A stretch of 64,000 nt of DNA from Halomonas sp. BDJS001 (GCF_026104355.1 NZ_CP110535.1:3906001-3970000), one strand, 5' to 3'. Shown: positions 24,770-34,862, counted from the stretch's first letter. Notes: generated by a model not told the origin, from the sequence alone. Program-made: numbers and translations.

Positions 24770-26386
24770 TTATCTCGTCTCTGAAAGAGGGGCGCGGCGA
24801 TAGCAGAACGCCTGGAAGTCGGCGGGGGTGCCGCGTCCGCTAATGTCGTAGGCGGCCATGCCTAAAAAGGTGCCGGTAAAGTAGCCATGGGCGCGACCGC
24901 TGCCTTCGTCGGAGAGCAGGCCAGCGTCCAGCGCGGGGCCGATCGGCTGCCACTCCCCGCCACCTTGGGCATAGCGAAAGCGCAGCTCCCGGGCGTGGAT
25001 ATCCAGCCCGAGCCGAATCTTGCCGCCAGGGGCAAGGCGCACGCTCGCATCAGCTATCTCCAGATTCCCGTTAGGCCAATCATCCAGACAGCTGATTACG
25101 CTCAGCACCTTGTCGCCGACGTCATTCAGGGTCACCGCCAGGTAATGGAATTTGAAGCGGTTGTAGTAGGCGATCAGCCCGGCAAACTGCTGGATATCGT
25201 CAGGCTCAAATTCAAGTGTCGTTTCGGCGCTACAGTGGATGCAGTCCTGACGGCGCGCCACGAGCGCTTGCTCAAACCAGGAACCGACCGACTCACGGCC
25301 AAACAGGCGCAAGTAGCCGGGCCGCTCGGTAAGCGAAAAGAGCCGATCAGGATAAGGGGTACGCAGCCACTGAAAGGCGGCAGGCAGGGTGTCCGTTTCA
25401 AAATCGTAGCGCTCCTCCGGCACAGGGGGCTTTTGGGAAACACCACTCACGGTGACCTTTAAAGCCGGGGTATTGCCCCCATCGGCGAGCCGTAGCCAGC
25501 CATCATCCCCCCACGCCACTCGCTGAATAGCGGTCTCGCGCCCCAGCGGTGAAAGCCGGGTTCCCGGCAAGGGGCGGCCACATAAATGCACCAGGTAGCT
25601 ATCACCTTCAGGGCTATCGACCAGATCCGCATGGCCCGCACGCTGTAGCGGGTTTTCAGGATCATGTTGACTCGTCAGAAGTGGATTATTGGGATGTACT
25701 TGATAAGGGCCTGTCAGTTTTTTTGAACGCGCCATGGTCACCGCATGCTGGTAGCCCGTGCCACCCTCGGCCACCAGCAGGTGGTACCAGCCATCGCGCC
25801 GATAGAGGTGCGGCCCTTCCGTCAGCTTCAGTTCGGTACCGGTGAAAATAGTTATGATGTCACCGACTAGGCGGCGCTGTTCCACATCGTACTCTTGCAG
25901 CACAATGCCGCCGAAACGATCCCGCCCTTCCCGCTGGCGATAATCCCACTGCAGGTTAATCAGCCACTTGCGGCCATCGTCATCGTGAAACAATGAAGGA
26001 TCAAAGCCGCTCGAATTGAGATAGACCGGATCGCTCCAGGGGCCCTCAATACGTGGCGCTGTCACCACGTAATTATGTCCATCCTTGAAGTTACCCTCAT
26101 AACGCTTCATATCGGTGTAGACCAGCCAGAACAGGCCGTCGGCGTAGCTCAAACAGGGCGCCCAGATGCCGCAGGAGTCCGGATTTCCGCGCATATCCAA
26201 CTGGCTGGCCCGGCTCAATGGCCGTGTGACCAGCGCCCAGTTAGCCAGGTCGCGGGAGCGATGGATCTGAACACCGGGGTACCACTCAAAGGTCGAAGTA
26301 GCGAGGTAGTAGTCATCGCCTACCCGGCAAATTGAGGGATCGGGGTTAAACCCGGCCAGAATTGGATTATGAATAACATCGTCCAT
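24770..26386 (-). CDS. xynB: Glycoside hydrolase family 43 beta-xylosidase
   Basis: A 538-aa cytoplasmic enzyme releasing xylose (or arabinose) from short xylo-oligosaccharides. The five-bladed GH43 catalytic domain fills about residues 1-310: base D16 in GFNPDPS, pKa-setting D129 in SGFDPSLF and general acid E190 in KLTEGPH. These are placed almost as in Selenomonas beta-xylosidase. A C-terminal beta-sandwich (about 330-530, [20 protein letters not shown]) matches the GH43 subfamily 11 companion domain. There is no signal peptide, so intact oligosaccharides must be imported, consistent with the adjoining ABC importer. It lies 13 bases after the MalG-like permease. Confidence 0.93.
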   Translation of the reverse strand: MDDVIHNPILAGFNPDPSICRVGDDYYLATSTFEWYPGVQIHRSRDLANWALVTRPLSRASQLDMRGNPDSCGIWAPCLSYADGLFWLVYTDMKRYEGNFKDGHNYVVTAPRIEGPWSDPVYLNSSGFDPSLFHDDDGRKWLINLQWDYRQREGRDRFGGIVLQEYDVEQRRLVGDIITIFTGTELKLTEGPHLYRRDGWYHLLVAEGGTGYQHAVTMARSKKLTGPYQVHPNNPLLTSQHDPENPLQRAGHADLVDSPEGDSYLVHLCGRPLPGTRLSPLGRETAIQRVAWGDDGWLRLADGGNTPALKVTVSGVSQKPPVPEERYDFETDTLPAAFQWLRTPYPDRLFSLTERPGYLRLFGRESVGSWFEQALVARRQDCIHCSAETTLEFEPDDIQQFAGLIAYYNRFKFHYLAVTLNDVGDKVLSVISCLDDWPNGNLEIADASVRLAPGGKIRLGLDIHARELRFRYAQGGGEWQPIGPALDAGLLSDEGSGRAHGYFTGTFLGMAAYDISGRGTPADFQAFCYRRAPLSETR

Positions 26387-26399
26387 TAGGGATCCTCCT

Positions 26400-27227
26400 T
26401 TATCCTTTAACAGATCCGCCAGTCAGGCCAGCCACGATGTATTTCTGGGCGGCGAGAAAGAAGATAACTGCCGGAATGATGGTCAAGGTCACGAAGGCCA
26501 GAATCATGTTCCACTGAGTCAGATACTCCCCTTGGAACTGCATCATGCCCAGCGGCCAGGTGTAGATAGAGCGGTCGTTGAGCACCACCAGCGGCAGCAG
26601 GAAGTTGTTCCAGCTCTGCACAAAGACGAACACGCCCACGGTGGCCAGAATGGGGGTCGAGAGCGGCAGCGTGAACGACCAGAAGAAGCGCAAGTAACTG
26701 CAGCCATCGACGTAGGCCGCTTCAAACAGCTCTTTAGGCAGTTGGTCGAAGAAGGCCTTGAAGAGCAGAATCGCCAGCGACAAACCAAACGCCGTCTGGG
26801 GCAGGATCACCGCCCAGTAGGTATCCAGCAGGCCCAAATCGCGCACCTTGATAAACAGCGGCAAAATGGCCGCCGCGAAGGGAAACATCAGCCCCAGCAG
26901 CAGGTAGGAGAGGATCATCTTGGCGCCGAAGAAGTGGATCTGCGAAAACACATAAGCCGCGGCAGCACCTACCACCAGGGTTAAAAACACCGTCATTAAC
27001 GAGATGAAAAACGAGTTGCCCAAATAGCGCCAGAAGTTGCCATCCAGCAGGATGCCGATGTAATTGCCCGCATCCCAACTGTCGGGCAGCCACAGCGGAT
27101 TGGTGCGCAGCTCAGAATTGCCCTTAAAGCCACCGAAGAACGCCGCTAACAGCGGGCCAATAACAATGCTTGCCACCACAATCAGGACGATCACCCGCAG
27201 GGTGTTACGGGTAGTGATATTTTTCAT
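26400..27227 (-). CDS. Sugar ABC importer permease, MalG type
   Basis: A 275-aa inner membrane permease with six helices. The EAA loop that docks the ATPase is visible as PKELFEAAYVDGCSYLRFFWSFTLPLSTP (split here, about 165-195). N-terminal IVLIVVASIVIGPLLAAFFGGFKGNSEL and the C-terminal ending AGLTGGSVKG are typical of MalG-family CUT1 permeases. ATGA overlap with the MalF-like gene upstream shows coupling. Together with the binding protein, MalF and MalK-like subunits it forms an oligosaccharide importer next to the xylosidase. Confidence 0.93.
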   Translation of the reverse strand: MKNITTRNTLRVIVLIVVASIVIGPLLAAFFGGFKGNSELRTNPLWLPDSWDAGNYIGILLDGNFWRYLGNSFFISLMTVFLTLVVGAAAAYVFSQIHFFGAKMILSYLLLGLMFPFAAAILPLFIKVRDLGLLDTYWAVILPQTAFGLSLAILLFKAFFDQLPKELFEAAYVDGCSYLRFFWSFTLPLSTPILATVGVFVFVQSWNNFLLPLVVLNDRSIYTWPLGMMQFQGEYLTQWNMILAFVTLTIIPAVIFFLAAQKYIVAGLTGGSVKG

Positions 27228-28156
27228 GCCTTACTCCCCTTGCCGGTGGTGCGTTGGTAGAAGAAGGCGATCCCGATAGCGAGCACAAACAGCACTACCG
27301 CTGTGGCGCTACCAAAGCCAATATTGAGCCGTGAGAGACCAAAGCTATACAGGTAGGTAACGATGGTATGGGTCGAGTTGGAGGGACCACCGTTAGTCAT
27401 CGGGATGATAATGTCGAAGATCTGTAGCGAGCCGATAATGGCAAAGAAACCACTGACGACGAGGGCGTGCTTAATCAGCGGGATTTGCACAAAGAGCGCA
27501 ACCTGCCTGGGTTTCGCCCCTTCCAGCTTGGCGGCCTCGACAAGATCCTTGGGCACGCTCTGTAGAGCGGCAATATAGATCATCATATGGAAGCCAAAGT
27601 ACTTCCAAACGATCACGGTCATAATCGCGGGGAACGCCCACTGGTGGTCGGCCAGCACATATACCGACTCCTGGCCCATGGCATGCAGCAGCGAGCTGGT
27701 AATGCCGTAGTCACCGTCGAAGACAAAGCTCCAGATAAGCCCGGCAGCCACTTCTGCCAGGATATAGGGCAGAAAAAACACCAATCTAAACAGGGTGTTG
27801 GTGGGTGTTTTACGGTACACCAACAGCGCCAGACCCAGCGCCAGGGGCATCTGGATCAGTAGCGAGACCAGAATAAGCTTGGCGGTATTCCATAGCGCGG
27901 TATGAAACACCGAGTGATCGAGCAGCCGCTGATAATTTTGCGTGCCGACAAAGTCACTGGGCGCTCCATAGCCATTCCAGGAAAAGCCGCTGTAATAAAC
28001 AGCATCCGCGAGCGGCAGAATGACGAATAGCGAAAACAGAATTAACGCCGGTGGCAGCAGAATCAGCAGCGCGGTGAATTTACCGCTTACCAAGCCTTTC
28101 TTCACCCGGTCAGCATTCCCTCTCCGCGGCACGGCGGTTCGGTCAAGCGTGGTCAT
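27224..28156 (-). CDS. Sugar ABC importer permease, MalF type
   Basis: A 310-aa inner membrane permease with an N-terminal cytoplasmic tail then six helices. Motifs include the first-helix PPALILFSLFVILPLADAVYYS, FFLPYILAEVAAGLIWSFVF and the ATPase-docking EAA loop VPKDLVEAAKLEGAKPRQ (about 210-230) before the helix FVQIPLIKHALVVSGFFAII. The gene stop overlaps the next start (ATGA). Subunit of the CUT1 importer with the MalE-like protein 67 bases upstream. Confidence 0.93.
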   Translation of the reverse strand: MTTLDRTAVPRRGNADRVKKGLVSGKFTALLILLPPALILFSLFVILPLADAVYYSGFSWNGYGAPSDFVGTQNYQRLLDHSVFHTALWNTAKLILVSLLIQMPLALGLALLVYRKTPTNTLFRLVFFLPYILAEVAAGLIWSFVFDGDYGITSSLLHAMGQESVYVLADHQWAFPAIMTVIVWKYFGFHMMIYIAALQSVPKDLVEAAKLEGAKPRQVALFVQIPLIKHALVVSGFFAIIGSLQIFDIIIPMTNGGPSNSTHTIVTYLYSFGLSRLNIGFGSATAVVLFVLAIGIAFFYQRTTGKGSKA

Positions 28157-28222
28157 GGCAAACTCCGAGGCAGAACATGGGGGAACACGAGCGAAAACGC
28201 GCGTGCTCTTTTAGCGGGGAGA

Positions 28223-29512
28223 TCATCTAAACTGCCAGGCCTCTTCGATCCGGGCGGCGGCCTCTTCCGGCGTGATCACGCCTTGGGCCAGATCGCCACT
28301 AATGTCGTTGATGGTCGCACCGACGGAGGTGCCCAGCGCTTGATCCAGGAACACCTGATGGAATTCGGACTCATCAAGGATCTCTGCGACGCGGCGGGCA
28401 TAGGGGGTTTCAAGCGCTTCGGCGGAACCCTCGGCAACCGGCACAAAGATGCCCGTGGCCGCGGCTTTGCGCTGATTCTCTGCATTGAGTAGAAAACGCA
28501 GGAACTCCACCGCTTCGTCGGGGGCGTCGCGGGTAACAGCAAAGCCGTTCATACCGCCGAAACTCTGCTCGTTTCCCTCTCCTCCGGCCACTGTTGGGAA
28601 AGGAATAAAACGCAAGTCCTCATCCGGAACGCCCTCTCCGCTGGCAGAGCGCTGCTTGGAAGGAAGGTAGTCCCAGTCACCCATCACATGAAAGGCGGCC
28701 TCCCCATCGCCAAACATGCCGCTGGCACGCTCGTAGGAGGTGGCCATAAAGCCGGACTGAAAAGGGTCAAGCTCGACCAGCGCCTGCAGCATTTCACCGG
28801 CACGTACAAAGGGCTCGCCGTTAAAGCCGCCGTTGTCACCACTTTTGGCCGCTTCGATGCCTTCACCACCGGCCAGACGAGTGACTAAAGAGCCCCAATA
28901 GAAGTGCAGCGGCCAGCCATCCTGACCACCGACTACCAGCGGCGTTATGCCCTCTTCCCGCAGCGCCACCACGGCGTTTTCAAAATCCTCCCAGGTCTTG
29001 ATCGTTTCGACATTGACCCCTGCCGGCTCCGTCAGCGCGGTGTTCGCCCAGATTCCCACCACGGTGGCGTAGAGCGGCGCACCATAGACACGATCATCCA
29101 GGGTGAAGGCGAGTACCGCTGACGTGGGGTAGATATCCTGCCAGCCATCGCGCATCGGCTCGGTTAAGTCGCGTACAAACCCCGCATCCACCTGATCGCG
29201 CAGCCCTTCGCCGCCCCAGGTATAGTAGATATCCGGGCGCTGGCTGGACTGCAGCATGGTGGGCAGGCGCGTTTTGTAGGCCTCGTTGGCCAGGTATTCG
29301 AACTCAACGTTAATATCGGGATGTTGCGACTCAAACTCGGCGACCACCTCATCGTAGTAGCGTTTTTCAGCGCTGCTGCTCTCAACCCTTAACACCGTCA
29401 CCGTGGTATCGGCTGCCGCAGAGACGGATCCCAAAGCAGCAACAACGGCAACGGCTAGCGCTAAGTGACGAGGGCGTGAACAGGGCACGTTGTAGTTGTT
29501 AGATACCTGCAT
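28223..29512 (-). CDS. Extracellular sugar-binding protein of CUT1 ABC importer
   Basis: A 429-aa periplasmic binding protein. The signal peptide has an unusually long polar n-region before LALAVAVVAALGSVSAAA, cleaved near residue 34. The mature protein starts DTTVTVLRVESSSAEKRYYDE and has the SBP family 1 fold marks RPDIYYTWGGEGL, AFHVMGDWDYLPSK and a C-terminal aromatic stretch. It is presumed to bind xylo- or arabino-oligosaccharides because a cytoplasmic GH43 xylosidase is encoded with it. It heads the second transporter set, 34 bases after the SDR gene, so it seems to belong to the same long transcript. AGGAG precedes ATG 29512. Confidence 0.92.
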   Translation of the reverse strand: MQVSNNYNVPCSRPRHLALAVAVVAALGSVSAAADTTVTVLRVESSSAEKRYYDEVVAEFESQHPDINVEFEYLANEAYKTRLPTMLQSSQRPDIYYTWGGEGLRDQVDAGFVRDLTEPMRDGWQDIYPTSAVLAFTLDDRVYGAPLYATVVGIWANTALTEPAGVNVETIKTWEDFENAVVALREEGITPLVVGGQDGWPLHFYWGSLVTRLAGGEGIEAAKSGDNGGFNGEPFVRAGEMLQALVELDPFQSGFMATSYERASGMFGDGEAAFHVMGDWDYLPSKQRSASGEGVPDEDLRFIPFPTVAGGEGNEQSFGGMNGFAVTRDAPDEAVEFLRFLLNAENQRKAAATGIFVPVAEGSAEALETPYARRVAEILDESEFHQVFLDQALGTSVGATINDISGDLAQGVITPEEAAARIEEAWQFR

Positions 29513-29546
29513 AAAACTCTCCTAATAGTGTTTAACGTTATTGAAC

Positions 29547-30317
29547 TCAGGCCCAGCCGGCATCTACCGCCAGCTCCTGACCGGTAATCGCCTGGCTTTC
29601 GGCGCTGGCTAAAAACAGCACCGCGGGGGCGATATGCTCGGCTTCAAGGCGCATTTTTAGGCACTGGCGTTGTTGAATAGCGACTTCGTCTTCAGGGCTA
29701 ATCCACTTTTCGAGCTGGCGCTCGGTTATCACCGAACCGGGCACCAGGGTATTAACACGGATGTTGTGCTCACCCAGCTCCCTGGCCAGGCTGCGGGTTA
29801 GGCCGTGGGCCGCCGCTTTGGCGGTGACATAAGCGGGCAGCCCCCCCAGCGCCATCTGTACGCTGACCGAGCCAAAATTGATAATCGATCCCCCGCCCGC
29901 CTCAATCATCTGTTCAGCCGCCGCCTGGGCGGCAAAAAACATCGGCCGCAGGTTGAGCGACATACGCTCATCCCAATAGGCCACATCTACCTCCCGCCAG
30001 GAGTGGCGATCATCGTTGGCGGCATTGTTGACCAGGGTATGAATCGGCCCAATCTCCCGGCCGGTCTCGGCGATGACCTGCTGTAGGCTGGCCACATCAC
30101 GAATGTCGCAGTGGTGATAACGAGGTGCCTCGCCAGTCTCGCCGCTGAGTTCAGCGACCAGCGCCTCGCTGGCGGCGTCGTTGATATCGACAAACACCAC
30201 CCGCGCGCCCTGATGATGAAAGGCACGGGTGAGCGCGGCGCCAATGCCGCTGCCACCGCCGGTAATAAAGACCACACGCTGCTCAAGGCTTACATAGCGC
30301 GCTGAGTGCTGATTCAT
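29547..30317 (-). CDS. SDR-family oxidoreductase (probable sugar or polyol dehydrogenase)
   Basis: A 256-aa classical short-chain dehydrogenase. The cofactor motif TGGGSGIG is at 19-26, VFVDIND at 41-47 suggests NAD(H) preference through Asp, NNAA is at 97-100, and the catalytic Ser, Y163 and K167 are in GSVS and YVTAK. ATG 30317 (MNQHSARY) is preferred to a GTG four codons earlier because GAGGTGGG lies before it. It resembles aldose or galactose 1-dehydrogenases by eye. The neighbours (Gfo/Idh dehydrogenase, sugar isomerase, xylosidase) suggest oxidation of a pentose or its derivative. Confidence 0.87.
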   Translation of the reverse strand: MNQHSARYVSLEQRVVFITGGGSGIGAALTRAFHHQGARVVFVDINDAASEALVAELSGETGEAPRYHHCDIRDVASLQQVIAETGREIGPIHTLVNNAANDDRHSWREVDVAYWDERMSLNLRPMFFAAQAAAEQMIEAGGGSIINFGSVSVQMALGGLPAYVTAKAAAHGLTRSLARELGEHNIRVNTLVPGSVITERQLEKWISPEDEVAIQQRQCLKMRLEAEHIAPAVLFLASAESQAITGQELAVDAGWA

Positions 30318-30356
30318 AGGGTTTCCCACCTCTCTTTTGCTTGTTTGAACAGTGTT

Positions 30357-31519
30357 CTAGACATCCATCCATTGCCCGCCAGCAGCGGACGAGGCCAACG
30401 CGCAGGTGATAAACCTCAGGCCGTCAACGCCGTCGGCTACACCCGGCGTGGGCGCGGCCAGCGCATTGGCGTTTACACCCTTCTGGTGGGCTCGAATTTG
30501 CACTGCAAAATCGCGATAGAGCTGGGCAAAGGCTTCGAGGTAACCTTCCGGATGCCCGCGGGGATGCGCGCTGATGCCATCGCGGCTTCACCTAAACCCG
30601 GGCCGTTGCGGGTTAAGATGCGCGAGGGCTCTCCCAACGGTGAATGCATGATCTGATTGGGATTTTCCTGACGCCACTCAAGGCCGCCTTTGCTTCCATA
30701 AACCCGCAGCTGTAGGCCGTTTTCGTTCCCCGGCGCCACTTGGCTCGACCACAGCATGCCTCGGGCACCGCCCTTGAAGCGCAGCAGCATATGCACGTTG
30801 TCATCCAGCGCGCGGCCTTCGACAAAGGTGTGCATATCGGCGGCGAGGGATTCCAGTTGCAACCCGGTCACATAGCGCGCCAGGTGGTAGGCGTGGGTGC
30901 CGATATCGCCCAAGCAGCCCGCCGGGCCGCTGCGTTTGGGGTCGGTACGCCACTCGGCTTGCTTTACGCCACTCTCTTCCAGACGGGTGGAGAGCCAGTC
31001 CTGCGGGTACTCCACTTGAACAACGCGCAGATCGCCCAGCTCACCGTTGGCGACCATTTCCCGCGCTTGGCGGACTAACGGGTAGCCGGAGTAGTTATGG
31101 GTCAAGCCGAAGAAAAGCCCGCTTCGTTCCACCAACTCGGCGAGACTCTGGGCCTCTTCCAATGTGATCGTCATCGGCTTATCGCAGATGACATGAAAAC
31201 CCGCTTCAAGAAAGGTGCGCGCCGCGTCGAAATGGACATGATTGGGGGTGACGATGGCGACCACATCGATGGCATCCGACCGCTTACGCTCCGCCTCGGC
31301 CATGGTTTGGTAGTCGGGATAGGCGCGGTCATCGGCGACGTGTAGTTCCGCCGCGGCGGCCCGGCTGCGCTCGGGGTCAGAGGCAAAGGCCCCGGCCACC
31401 AGTTCGTAGTGGTCATCCAGCCGGGCGGCAATGCGGTGCACCCCGCCAATAAACGCGCCCTGGCCACCGCCGACCATACCCAGGCGGAGCCGACGCGAGG
31501 TGTCTTGTTGAGTGCTCAT
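30357..31519 (-). pseudogene. Gfo/Idh/MocA-family oxidoreductase with a frameshift
   Basis: The gene should encode about 387 aa. The N-terminal Rossmann domain LGMVGGGQGAFIGGVHRIAARL, the catalytic-region CDKPMT, and the C-terminal domain with [13 protein letters not shown] are intact in the first frame. Close to 30551-30562 (minus strand CCCGCGGGCATCC) one base is missing. Reading on in the next frame gives GHPEGYLEAFAQLYRDFAVQ and continues in good Gfo/Idh sequence to a TAG at 30357. The uncorrected frame ends early at 30473 with junk. The family dehydrogenates sugars or inositols at a ring carbon. Whether the lesion is real decay or a sequencing error cannot be decided here. It sits between the sugar isomerase and the SDR gene. 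Confidence 0.85.
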
Positions 31520-31554
31520 GTCGTGTTGTCCTGTTGTCTAGTTGAGTCCCGTTC

Positions 31555-32607
31555 TTAAAGACCCAGAATGCGTCGATTGGCGGCCTCATCAGAGCCACCG
31601 TCGGCGAAGTCATCAAATGCCCGCTCGGTGACCTCGATGATGTGGTCGCGGATAAAGGTCGCGCCTTCACGGGCGCCGACTTCCGGGTGCTTCAGGCAGC
31701 ACTCCCACTCCAGCACCGCCCAGCCGTGGTAGTCGTTGGCCGCCATCCAGGAGAAGATCGACTTGAAATCGATTTGGCCATCGCCAAGCGAGCGGAAGCG
31801 GCCAGCACGTTCCGTCCACGACTGGTAACCGGAGTAGACGCCCTGTTTGGGGCTGGGATTAAATTCGGCGTCCTTAACGTGAAACATCTGAATGTGATCG
31901 CGGTACACATCCAAAAAGCCGCGGTAGTCGAGCTGCTGCAGAATCAGGTGGCTGGGGTCGTAAAGAATGTGGCAGCGCGGGTGGTTGCCGACCCGTTCCA
32001 GGAACATCTCAAAGGTGATGCCGTCGTGGAGATCTTCGCCGGGATGAATCTCGTAGCAGAGGTTCACTCCCGCTTCATCAAACGCATCCAGTATCGGCCG
32101 CCAGCGTTTGGCCAGTTCGTCAAAGGCGGTTTCGATCAAGCCCGCAGGGCGCTGGGGCCAGGGGTAGATAAACGGCCACGCCAGGGAACCGGAGAAGGTG
32201 CCGTGATCGGTGAGGCCGAGGTTTTGCGATGCCTTGGCGGCCAGCTTGAGCTGATCAACGGCCCAGGCTTGGCGAGCCTTGGGATTACCGCGTACTTCGG
32301 GTACCGCGAAACCGTCGAACATCTCGTCATAAGCAGGGTGCACGGCGACCAACTGGCCCTGAAGGTGGGTGGAGAGTTCGGTAAGCGCTAAGCCGTGTTC
32401 AGCCATGGTGCCTTTGATCTCGTCGCAGTAGGTGCGGCTCTCGGCGGCGCGTTTTAGATCGATCATGCGCGCATCCCAACTGGGAATCTGCACGCCCTGA
32501 TAGCCTAGCCCCGCCGCCCAGGCGGCAATGCTATCAAGAGTGTTAAACGGGGCTTCATCACCGGCAAATTGGGCGAGAAAGAGCGCTGGCCCTTTGATTG
32601 TGTTCAT
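31555..32607 (-). CDS. Sugar phosphate isomerase/epimerase (xylose isomerase-like TIM barrel)
   Basis: A 350-aa TIM-barrel protein of the COG1082/AP endonuclease 2 family. Metal ligands are visible: E186 in CYEIHPGED, D217 and H220 in LYDPSHL, H243 in FHVKDAEF and a late Glu in VLEWECC. The family isomerises or epimerises sugars, inosose or keto-sugars. It is paired with the Gfo/Idh enzyme 35 bases downstream; such pairs often work on 3-keto-sugars or inositols. An AATAATAA motif and a GAGAG ribosome-binding site precede ATG 32607. Confidence 0.9.
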   Translation of the reverse strand: MNTIKGPALFLAQFAGDEAPFNTLDSIAAWAAGLGYQGVQIPSWDARMIDLKRAAESRTYCDEIKGTMAEHGLALTELSTHLQGQLVAVHPAYDEMFDGFAVPEVRGNPKARQAWAVDQLKLAAKASQNLGLTDHGTFSGSLAWPFIYPWPQRPAGLIETAFDELAKRWRPILDAFDEAGVNLCYEIHPGEDLHDGITFEMFLERVGNHPRCHILYDPSHLILQQLDYRGFLDVYRDHIQMFHVKDAEFNPSPKQGVYSGYQSWTERAGRFRSLGDGQIDFKSIFSWMAANDYHGWAVLEWECCLKHPEVGAREGATFIRDHIIEVTERAFDDFADGGSDEAANRRILGL

Positions 32608-32619
32608 AGGACTCTCTCA

Positions 32620-32627
32620 TTATTATT
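32620..32627 (-). promoter_or_regulatory. AANAANAA motif before the sugar isomerase
   Basis: mRNA-sense AATAATAA ends 12 bases before ATG 32607, immediately before the ribosome-binding site. Confidence 0.45.
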
Positions 32628-32718
32628 TGGATAAAGTGCTTGGGTAGACGCGGGAAGGAGTGATGCTTTTACCCGCGCCTATTAATCACTACGCAATCAA
32701 TACGCAATCAATACGCGA

Positions 32719-33684
32719 TCAGAACGGCGAATCGGGGAAGTAGTACTGCTCGGCGTTCTCCTGGGTAATTAGCGGGGAGCCAAGAATATATTCGCCCAGC
32801 ACCGGGCCATTAGAGACAAAATGCTGCACGGTGAGATCCATGGCTGTGGCGATCATGGCAGGTGGATATAGCACGTCTACCGGCACTAGCTCATCACCGT
32901 CCATGACCCGCTTGATAATGTCCTTCATGCCCGCGCCACCAACGATAAACAGCTCATCTTCACGATCCGCCTGGCGCACCGCTTCAATGACCCCCAGAGC
33001 GATATCGTCATCCTGAGCCCAAACGGCGTCGATGCTGTCGAAGCGCGACAGGTAGTCCTGCATCACTTCAAAGCCATCGTCGCGGTTCCAGTTAGCGTGC
33101 TGCATATCGAGGATATTAATGTCAGAGCCTTCGATGGCCTCTTGGAAGCCTTGCACCCGCTCATCGTCGATCACGGTAGGGATGCCGCGCAGCACCACAA
33201 TGTCGCCTTCATCGTCCAAACGCTCACGGATGTACTCGCCGGACACGCGGCCTAACTCATGGTTGTTGCCCGCCACGTAGAGATCTTCAATACCCTCTTC
33301 CGTCAGGCCCCGATCCACCACGGTGACAAATACACCCGAGTCTTTCACACGGCGCACTGGATCCGTCAGTGGGCCAGACTCAAACGGCAGCACCACCAGC
33401 GCATCGATATTGCGCAGCGATACCAAGTCTTCCAGATCATTGGCTTGCTCACCGGCCGTGCCCGCGGTGGAGATGGTGATTTCGATATCGGGATAGAGCG
33501 CTTCAAGGCGTTTTTTGGCCTCTTCAGCGTGGTAATTGACCCCACCCGTCCAGCCGTGGGTGGCGGCGGGAATAGATACACCGATGGTGTACTCCTGGGC
33601 AACCGCGGCGCCGGAGAGCCCTATTGCTGAAGTGAGTGCTGCAGTAGTGACGCAGGCCTTCACTGCTGTCTTGATGGTTCGCAT
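32719..33684 (-). CDS. Ribose-type ABC importer substrate-binding protein
   Basis: A 321-aa periplasmic binding protein of the RbsB/LacI-like class. The signal peptide is MRTIKTAVKACVTTAALTSA plus a following Ala-rich part, cleaved before QEYTIGVS. Typical strands are IDALVVLPFE, VTVVDRGL, VAGNNHELGRVSGEYI, VWAQDDDIALGVIEAV and the C-terminal PVDVLYPPAMIATAMD. It works with the RbsC- and RbsA-like proteins encoded upstream. The substrate is likely a pentose or polyol. It is the third gene of its transporter set, after the ATPase and permease, not first as in rbs or ara operons. Confidence 0.92.
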   Translation of the reverse strand: MRTIKTAVKACVTTAALTSAIGLSGAAVAQEYTIGVSIPAATHGWTGGVNYHAEEAKKRLEALYPDIEITISTAGTAGEQANDLEDLVSLRNIDALVVLPFESGPLTDPVRRVKDSGVFVTVVDRGLTEEGIEDLYVAGNNHELGRVSGEYIRERLDDEGDIVVLRGIPTVIDDERVQGFQEAIEGSDINILDMQHANWNRDDGFEVMQDYLSRFDSIDAVWAQDDDIALGVIEAVRQADREDELFIVGGAGMKDIIKRVMDGDELVPVDVLYPPAMIATAMDLTVQHFVSNGPVLGEYILGSPLITQENAEQYYFPDSPF

Positions 33685-33716
33685 AGTGATGCTCCTTTCG
33701 TGTTTGTAATTGTTTT

Positions 33717-33755
33717 GCTGTTTTTACTTGCTGTTTTTACTTGCTGTTTTCAATT
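33717..33755. repeat. 13-bp tandem repeat in the binding-protein leader
   Basis: Three head-to-tail 13-bp units: GCTGTTTTTACTT twice exactly, then GCTGTTTTCAATT. On the mRNA (minus) strand this reads as A-rich AAGTAAAAACAGC repeats, about 35 bases before the ATG at 33684. It may be an unstructured ribosome or Hfq-binding leader. Confidence 0.8.
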
Positions 33756-33824
33756 GCTTTGTTGCGAGCGGCTAAGGGTTGATGTTGCGAACGTTTTTCT
33801 GGTTTTTACATTCGTTTCAGAGCC

Positions 33825-34862
33825 TTAAGGCGCTGTTTTTCTCCACGAGGCACGCTGCAGGTAGACCGCCACAATAATGATGATCCCCTGCACCGTACCG
33901 TTGAGATAATTAGAGATGGCGTCGGTCAAATTGAGAATATTGCCGATCATGGTGAGCATAATAGCGCCCACCACCGTGCCCCAGATGCGCCCATGGCCGC
34001 CCTTAAGCATGGTGCCACCGATGATCACCGCGGCAATTGCCTCTAACTCCCAGAGCACCCCGGTAGCCCCTGAAGCAGAGCCCAGCCGAGGCACATAGAT
34101 AATCGTCGCCAACGCCACGCACACGCCCTGCAGCATGTAGGTCATGGTCTTGATACGATCCACGTGAATGGCGCTATATTCGGCGACTTTTTCATTGGAG
34201 CCGATGGCAAAGCAGTAGCGTCCGAAGCGGGTGTAGTTGAGGAGGATATAGCCAATAATGGCGACCGCCAGAAACACCCAGACCGGAATAGTGATGCCCA
34301 GGAAGCTGCCGTAATAGACCGGGCGATAGATATCACGCACCGCCCAATCCAGTGTCAGGGTGCCGCCATCGGCGAGGTAAGTGACCAACGAGCGGTAAAT
34401 TCCCATGGTGCCAAGGGTGACGATAAAGGCTTCTATTTTGCCTTTGGTGGTCACCATGCCGTTGATAAAACCAGCGCACAGCCCGAGTAGCAGTGAGGCA
34501 CCTACGCCGAACAGCACGGTGGTCAGCCCCGCGCCAAACTGCTCGACCAGGCTGTTCATCAGAATAATCATCACCCCGGCAATAAAGGCCGCCATCGCCC
34601 CTACCGACAGATCCAAACCGCCTGCGGTAATCACAAAGGTAGCGCCGATGGCGATAATGCCGATAAAGGCACTGCGGGTGAGCATGTTTGAGAGATTATC
34701 CAGCCCCAGAAAAGCCGGATTAATCAGCACACCCAGCAGTGCCAGGGCAAGTAGCGCGACGAAAGGCCCCCAGGTTTTAAGGTCTATGGAGAAACCCTTT
34801 TTCTGAGTGGTTGGGTTAGCTGCTTTATTCGTTGTTTTGTTATTAGCCATAACGCTGCTCAT
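33825..34862 (-). CDS. Ribose-type ABC importer permease (RbsC family)
   Basis: A 345-aa inner membrane permease with 8-10 helices. The RbsC-family marks are [53 protein letters not shown]-like [24 protein letters not shown] and [18 protein letters not shown] 34862 follows AGGGG within the 3' end of the ATPase gene (20-bp overlap), so the two are translationally coupled. Pairs with the ATPase at 34843-36354 and binding protein at 32719-33684. Confidence 0.93.
   Translation of the reverse strand: MSSVMANNKTTNKAANPTTQKKGFSIDLKTWGPFVALLALALLGVLINPAFLGLDNLSNMLTRSAFIGIIAIGATFVITAGGLDLSVGAMAAFIAGVMIILMNSLVEQFGAGLTTVLFGVGASLLLGLCAGFINGMVTTKGKIEAFIVTLGTMGIYRSLVTYLADGGTLTLDWAVRDIYRPVYYGSFLGITIPVWVFLAVAIIGYILLNYTRFGRYCFAIGSNEKVAEYSAIHVDRIKTMTYMLQGVCVALATIIYVPRLGSASGATGVLWELEAIAAVIIGGTMLKGGHGRIWGTVVGAIMLTMIGNILNLTDAISNYLNGTVQGIIIIVAVYLQRASWRKTAP

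Noticed and set aside
24887..25462. 191-codon plus-strand frame antisense to the GH43 xylosidase
   Set aside because: Shadow of the xylosidase C-terminal domain; composition reflects the opposite strand.
31642..32391. 249-codon plus-strand open frame antisense to the sugar isomerase
   Set aside because: High-GC antisense shadow of a gene with clear metal-site motifs; no family features or start signals.
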